Assembly: GCF_000758725.1 (NCBI RefSeq)
Contig: NZ_CP009428.1
Coordinates: 6,748,474 to 6,812,473, forward strand
DNA: 64,000 bases
Reading direction: 5' to 3'
DNA from: Paenibacillus odorifer
GTDB taxonomy: Bacteria > Bacillota > Bacilli > Paenibacillales > Paenibacillaceae
The notes beneath the pieces were generated by a model. The model was given only the letters and a program-made list of their open reading frames with translations, was not told the origin of the DNA and did no database searches. Within the stretch, counting starts at the first letter, position 1, and each line of letters opens with the position of its first letter. Below are positions 62,638 to 64,000 of this stretch, piece by piece. A program made the translations under genes and the position numbers.

Positions 62638-62988
62638 TTATTTGCGGGAAGCCTTGAGTAGCTTGGCTTTACGAAGCACATGCAGCACACTTTTTTCGAG
62701 CTCTGCATACTCCATGGAAAGCGCTCCTTTTCTTACGATAAACACCATGTCTAAGCCACCTGCAATCTCGGGTTCATGGTGACGGACGATTTCCTTAACT
62801 AATCTTCTCATACGGTTACGGACAACCGCGTTTCCGACCTTTTTGCTAACAGACACACCTACTCTAAATCGCTCTACCTCTTTTTTGCCAAACCAATACA
62901 CTACAAATTGATGATTCGCAAATGACTTCCCATGGCGGTATACACGACTGAAGTCGGCACGGTTTCGTAAACGTAACTTTTTGTGCAC
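62638..62988 (-). CDS. rnpA: Ribonuclease P protein component
   Basis: This 116-residue basic protein has the RNase P signature (RNRMRRLVKE) and RLRNRADFSRVYRHG. It assists the catalytic RNA in trimming tRNA 5' ends. The start is GTG at 62988, with AAGGAG six bases upstream; an ATG 15 bases further up lacks a nearby site. Confidence 0.95.
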   Translation of the reverse strand: MHKKLRLRNRADFSRVYRHGKSFANHQFVVYWFGKKEVERFRVGVSVSKKVGNAVVRNRMRRLVKEIVRHHEPEIAGGLDMVFIVRKGALSMEYAELEKSVLHVLRKAKLLKASRK

Positions 62989-63246
62989 GGGAATCTCCTT
63001 CATAAAAATCCGGTTTAAGTGTCCCTCCGAATTTTTTCTTCTAATAGTATAGGCATTTGCAAGCAGCCATAAACGACCACATTTGCTGTGCTGAAATTAA
63101 GCTTCTATATATAGTAGGAAAAATAATTTCAACTTCTCACAAAATATTTCTCAATATACGTTAAATAGCCCCGCAAAGTGTAGCTAGCGCATTAAGCGAG
63201 ATCCTAGACTTTTGCAGAGCAATAATAATAGAAAGCAGTAAAAAAA

Positions 63247-63262
63247 GACCACCGCAGTGGTC
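63247..63262 (-). terminator. Intrinsic terminator of rpmH
   Basis: GACCAC and GTGGTC with a 4-base loop, then seven Ts on minus. Confidence 0.8.
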
Positions 63263-63277
63263 CCTTAGTGGCCTAAC

Positions 63278-63412
63278 TTACGCACTCAAAACTTTTCTGC
63301 CTTTCAAGCGGCGAGCTGCCAGCACTTTACGGCCGTTTTTCGTGCTCATTCTTTTACGGAAACCGTGAACCTTACTACGTTTGCTCACATTTGGTCTAAA
63401 TGTCGGTCTCAT
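63278..63412 (-). CDS. rpmH: 50S ribosomal protein L34
   Basis: This 44-residue basic protein is L34 (MRPTFRPNVSKRSKVHGFRK and KNGRKVLAARRLKGRKVLSA). GGGAGGTG precedes the ATG. It is the last gene left of the oriC region. Confidence 0.97.
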   Translation of the reverse strand: MRPTFRPNVSKRSKVHGFRKRMSTKNGRKVLAARRLKGRKVLSA

Positions 63413-63594
63413 AATTGCACCTCCCTTACAGGAACTTAATTACTGTCATATAAGCAGAAACGGACTAAGCCGTCCTTATAGTAGGGACAGTATCTACAAG
63501 AATCATCATTTTTATATATCGAGACATATCCTTACAGAAAACACCTTTATATATTTAAACATATTTTATGAGCAAAAGTCAACCTAGTAACCGG

Positions 63595-64000
63595 CTTGTT
63601 CCTCCCCCTCAAGCTCAGGTGTTTATCCACAACTCTCCCCAGAAAAAAAGTAATCCACAAGATATGACAGTTATCCACCTGTGATCAAAAAATAAAGTCG
63701 ACTGCTCACAGTTGAGCACAACCTGTGTATAAAATTATCGAACCTTTGGCGTAAAGTGTCGAACCGTAAACAAATTATCAACAATATGTAGTGGTGTTCC
63801 TAATAATTGTACACAAGTGCTTGAATTTGTGGATAAAATAGCCCTGCTCATTGAAAAATAAGGGGCGTTTTGCTATGATGGTATTACTTTTGAATGTGAA
63901 TAGATTTGTTTGTTCTCTTAATTATCAACAAGCTGTGGATAAAGTTGTGAACAAATCAAATTTATCCATATTTTTTTGTCTCTTCATATTGCCTACTGGG
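63595..64000. other. Chromosomal replication origin (oriC) region upstream of dnaA
   Basis: Perfect DnaA boxes TTATCCACA at 63623-63631 (plus), 63828-63836 (minus) and 63934-63942 (minus), plus one-mismatch boxes at 63651-63659, 63671-63679, 63724-63732, 63775-63783, 63922-63930 and 63962-63970, in an AT-rich, gene-free region next to rpmH. dnaA should start to the right. Confidence 0.9.
63851..63879 (+). promoter_or_regulatory. dnaA promoter
   Basis: TTGAAA (63851-63856) and TATGAT (63874-63879) spaced by 17 bases on plus, flanked by DnaA boxes, which suggests autoregulation. Confidence 0.7.

Noticed and set aside
1..64000. CRISPR arrays, prophage, insertion sequences, defence islands, biosynthetic clusters
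   Set aside because: No repeat-spacer pattern, transposase, integrase, phage structural gene, or defence or synthase gene was found on either strand.

Overview
This window is the left flank of a chromosomal replication origin from a Gram-positive, spore-forming Bacillales bacterium, most likely Paenibacillus. The evidence is gene content and order: reading leftward from the right edge come DnaA boxes, then rpmH, rnpA, yidC, khpB (jag), mnmE, mnmG, rsmG, parS, noc, parA (soj), parB (spo0J), the sporulation gene yyaC, rpsF-ssb-rpsR, gdpP-rplI-dnaB, purA and walRKHIJ-htrA, with rlmH further on. Nearly all genes lie on the minus strand, so they are transcribed away from the origin and co-directionally with replication. 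The genus call is an inference from synteny and protein style; no 16S gene is present.

Layout from right to left. 63.6-64.0 kb: oriC region with several DnaA boxes and a plus-strand promoter that should drive dnaA just outside the window. 53.8-63.4 kb: translation, membrane insertion, tRNA modification and chromosome segregation genes, with two perfect parS sites, one of them inside parB. 47.6-53.6 kb: a class V aminotransferase, DUF4446, yyaC, DUF3343, MscS, DUF951, tRNA-Ser(CGA), a YjzC-family gene and the rpsF-ssb-rpsR operon. 47.2-47.6 kb: a gene-free interval with a strong candidate for a structured non-coding RNA that has its own promoter and terminator. 40-47.1 kb: a MutS2-like protein without Smr domain, an oligopeptide-type binding lipoprotein, a D,D-carboxypeptidase, an LCP protein, a CBS protein and a MazG-like protein. 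33.5-39.7 kb: yybS-like, gdpP, rplI, dnaB, purA. 23.3-33.3 kb: an anchored acidic protein, an M23/LysM/G5 wall hydrolase, and the WalRK cell-wall control operon ending in the MBL protein WalJ, followed by htrA.

In other Bacilli htrA, a small CxxH/CxxC protein and rlmH are close neighbours. Here cold-shock genes, the cydABCD cytochrome bd operon (with paired TGTGA-N6-TCACA operators) and an ArsR/MFS pair sit between them, spreading the three genes over about 10 kb. Left of rlmH (below about 13 kb) the content becomes accessory: a low-GC U32 peptidase-family gene, a decayed two-component system fused by an internal deletion, a VanZ protein, an ABC exporter of the FtsX/MacB type, a WYL regulator, DUF2785, a peptidase S51 member, a Gly/Pro-rich small protein, a PNPOx-fold protein and the start of an SLH-domain surface protein that runs off the left edge.

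No prophage, insertion sequence, CRISPR array, defence island or biosynthetic cluster was recognised. The most novel-looking item is the candidate RNA at 47.3-47.55 kb. Everything else is core genome or ordinary accessory material.
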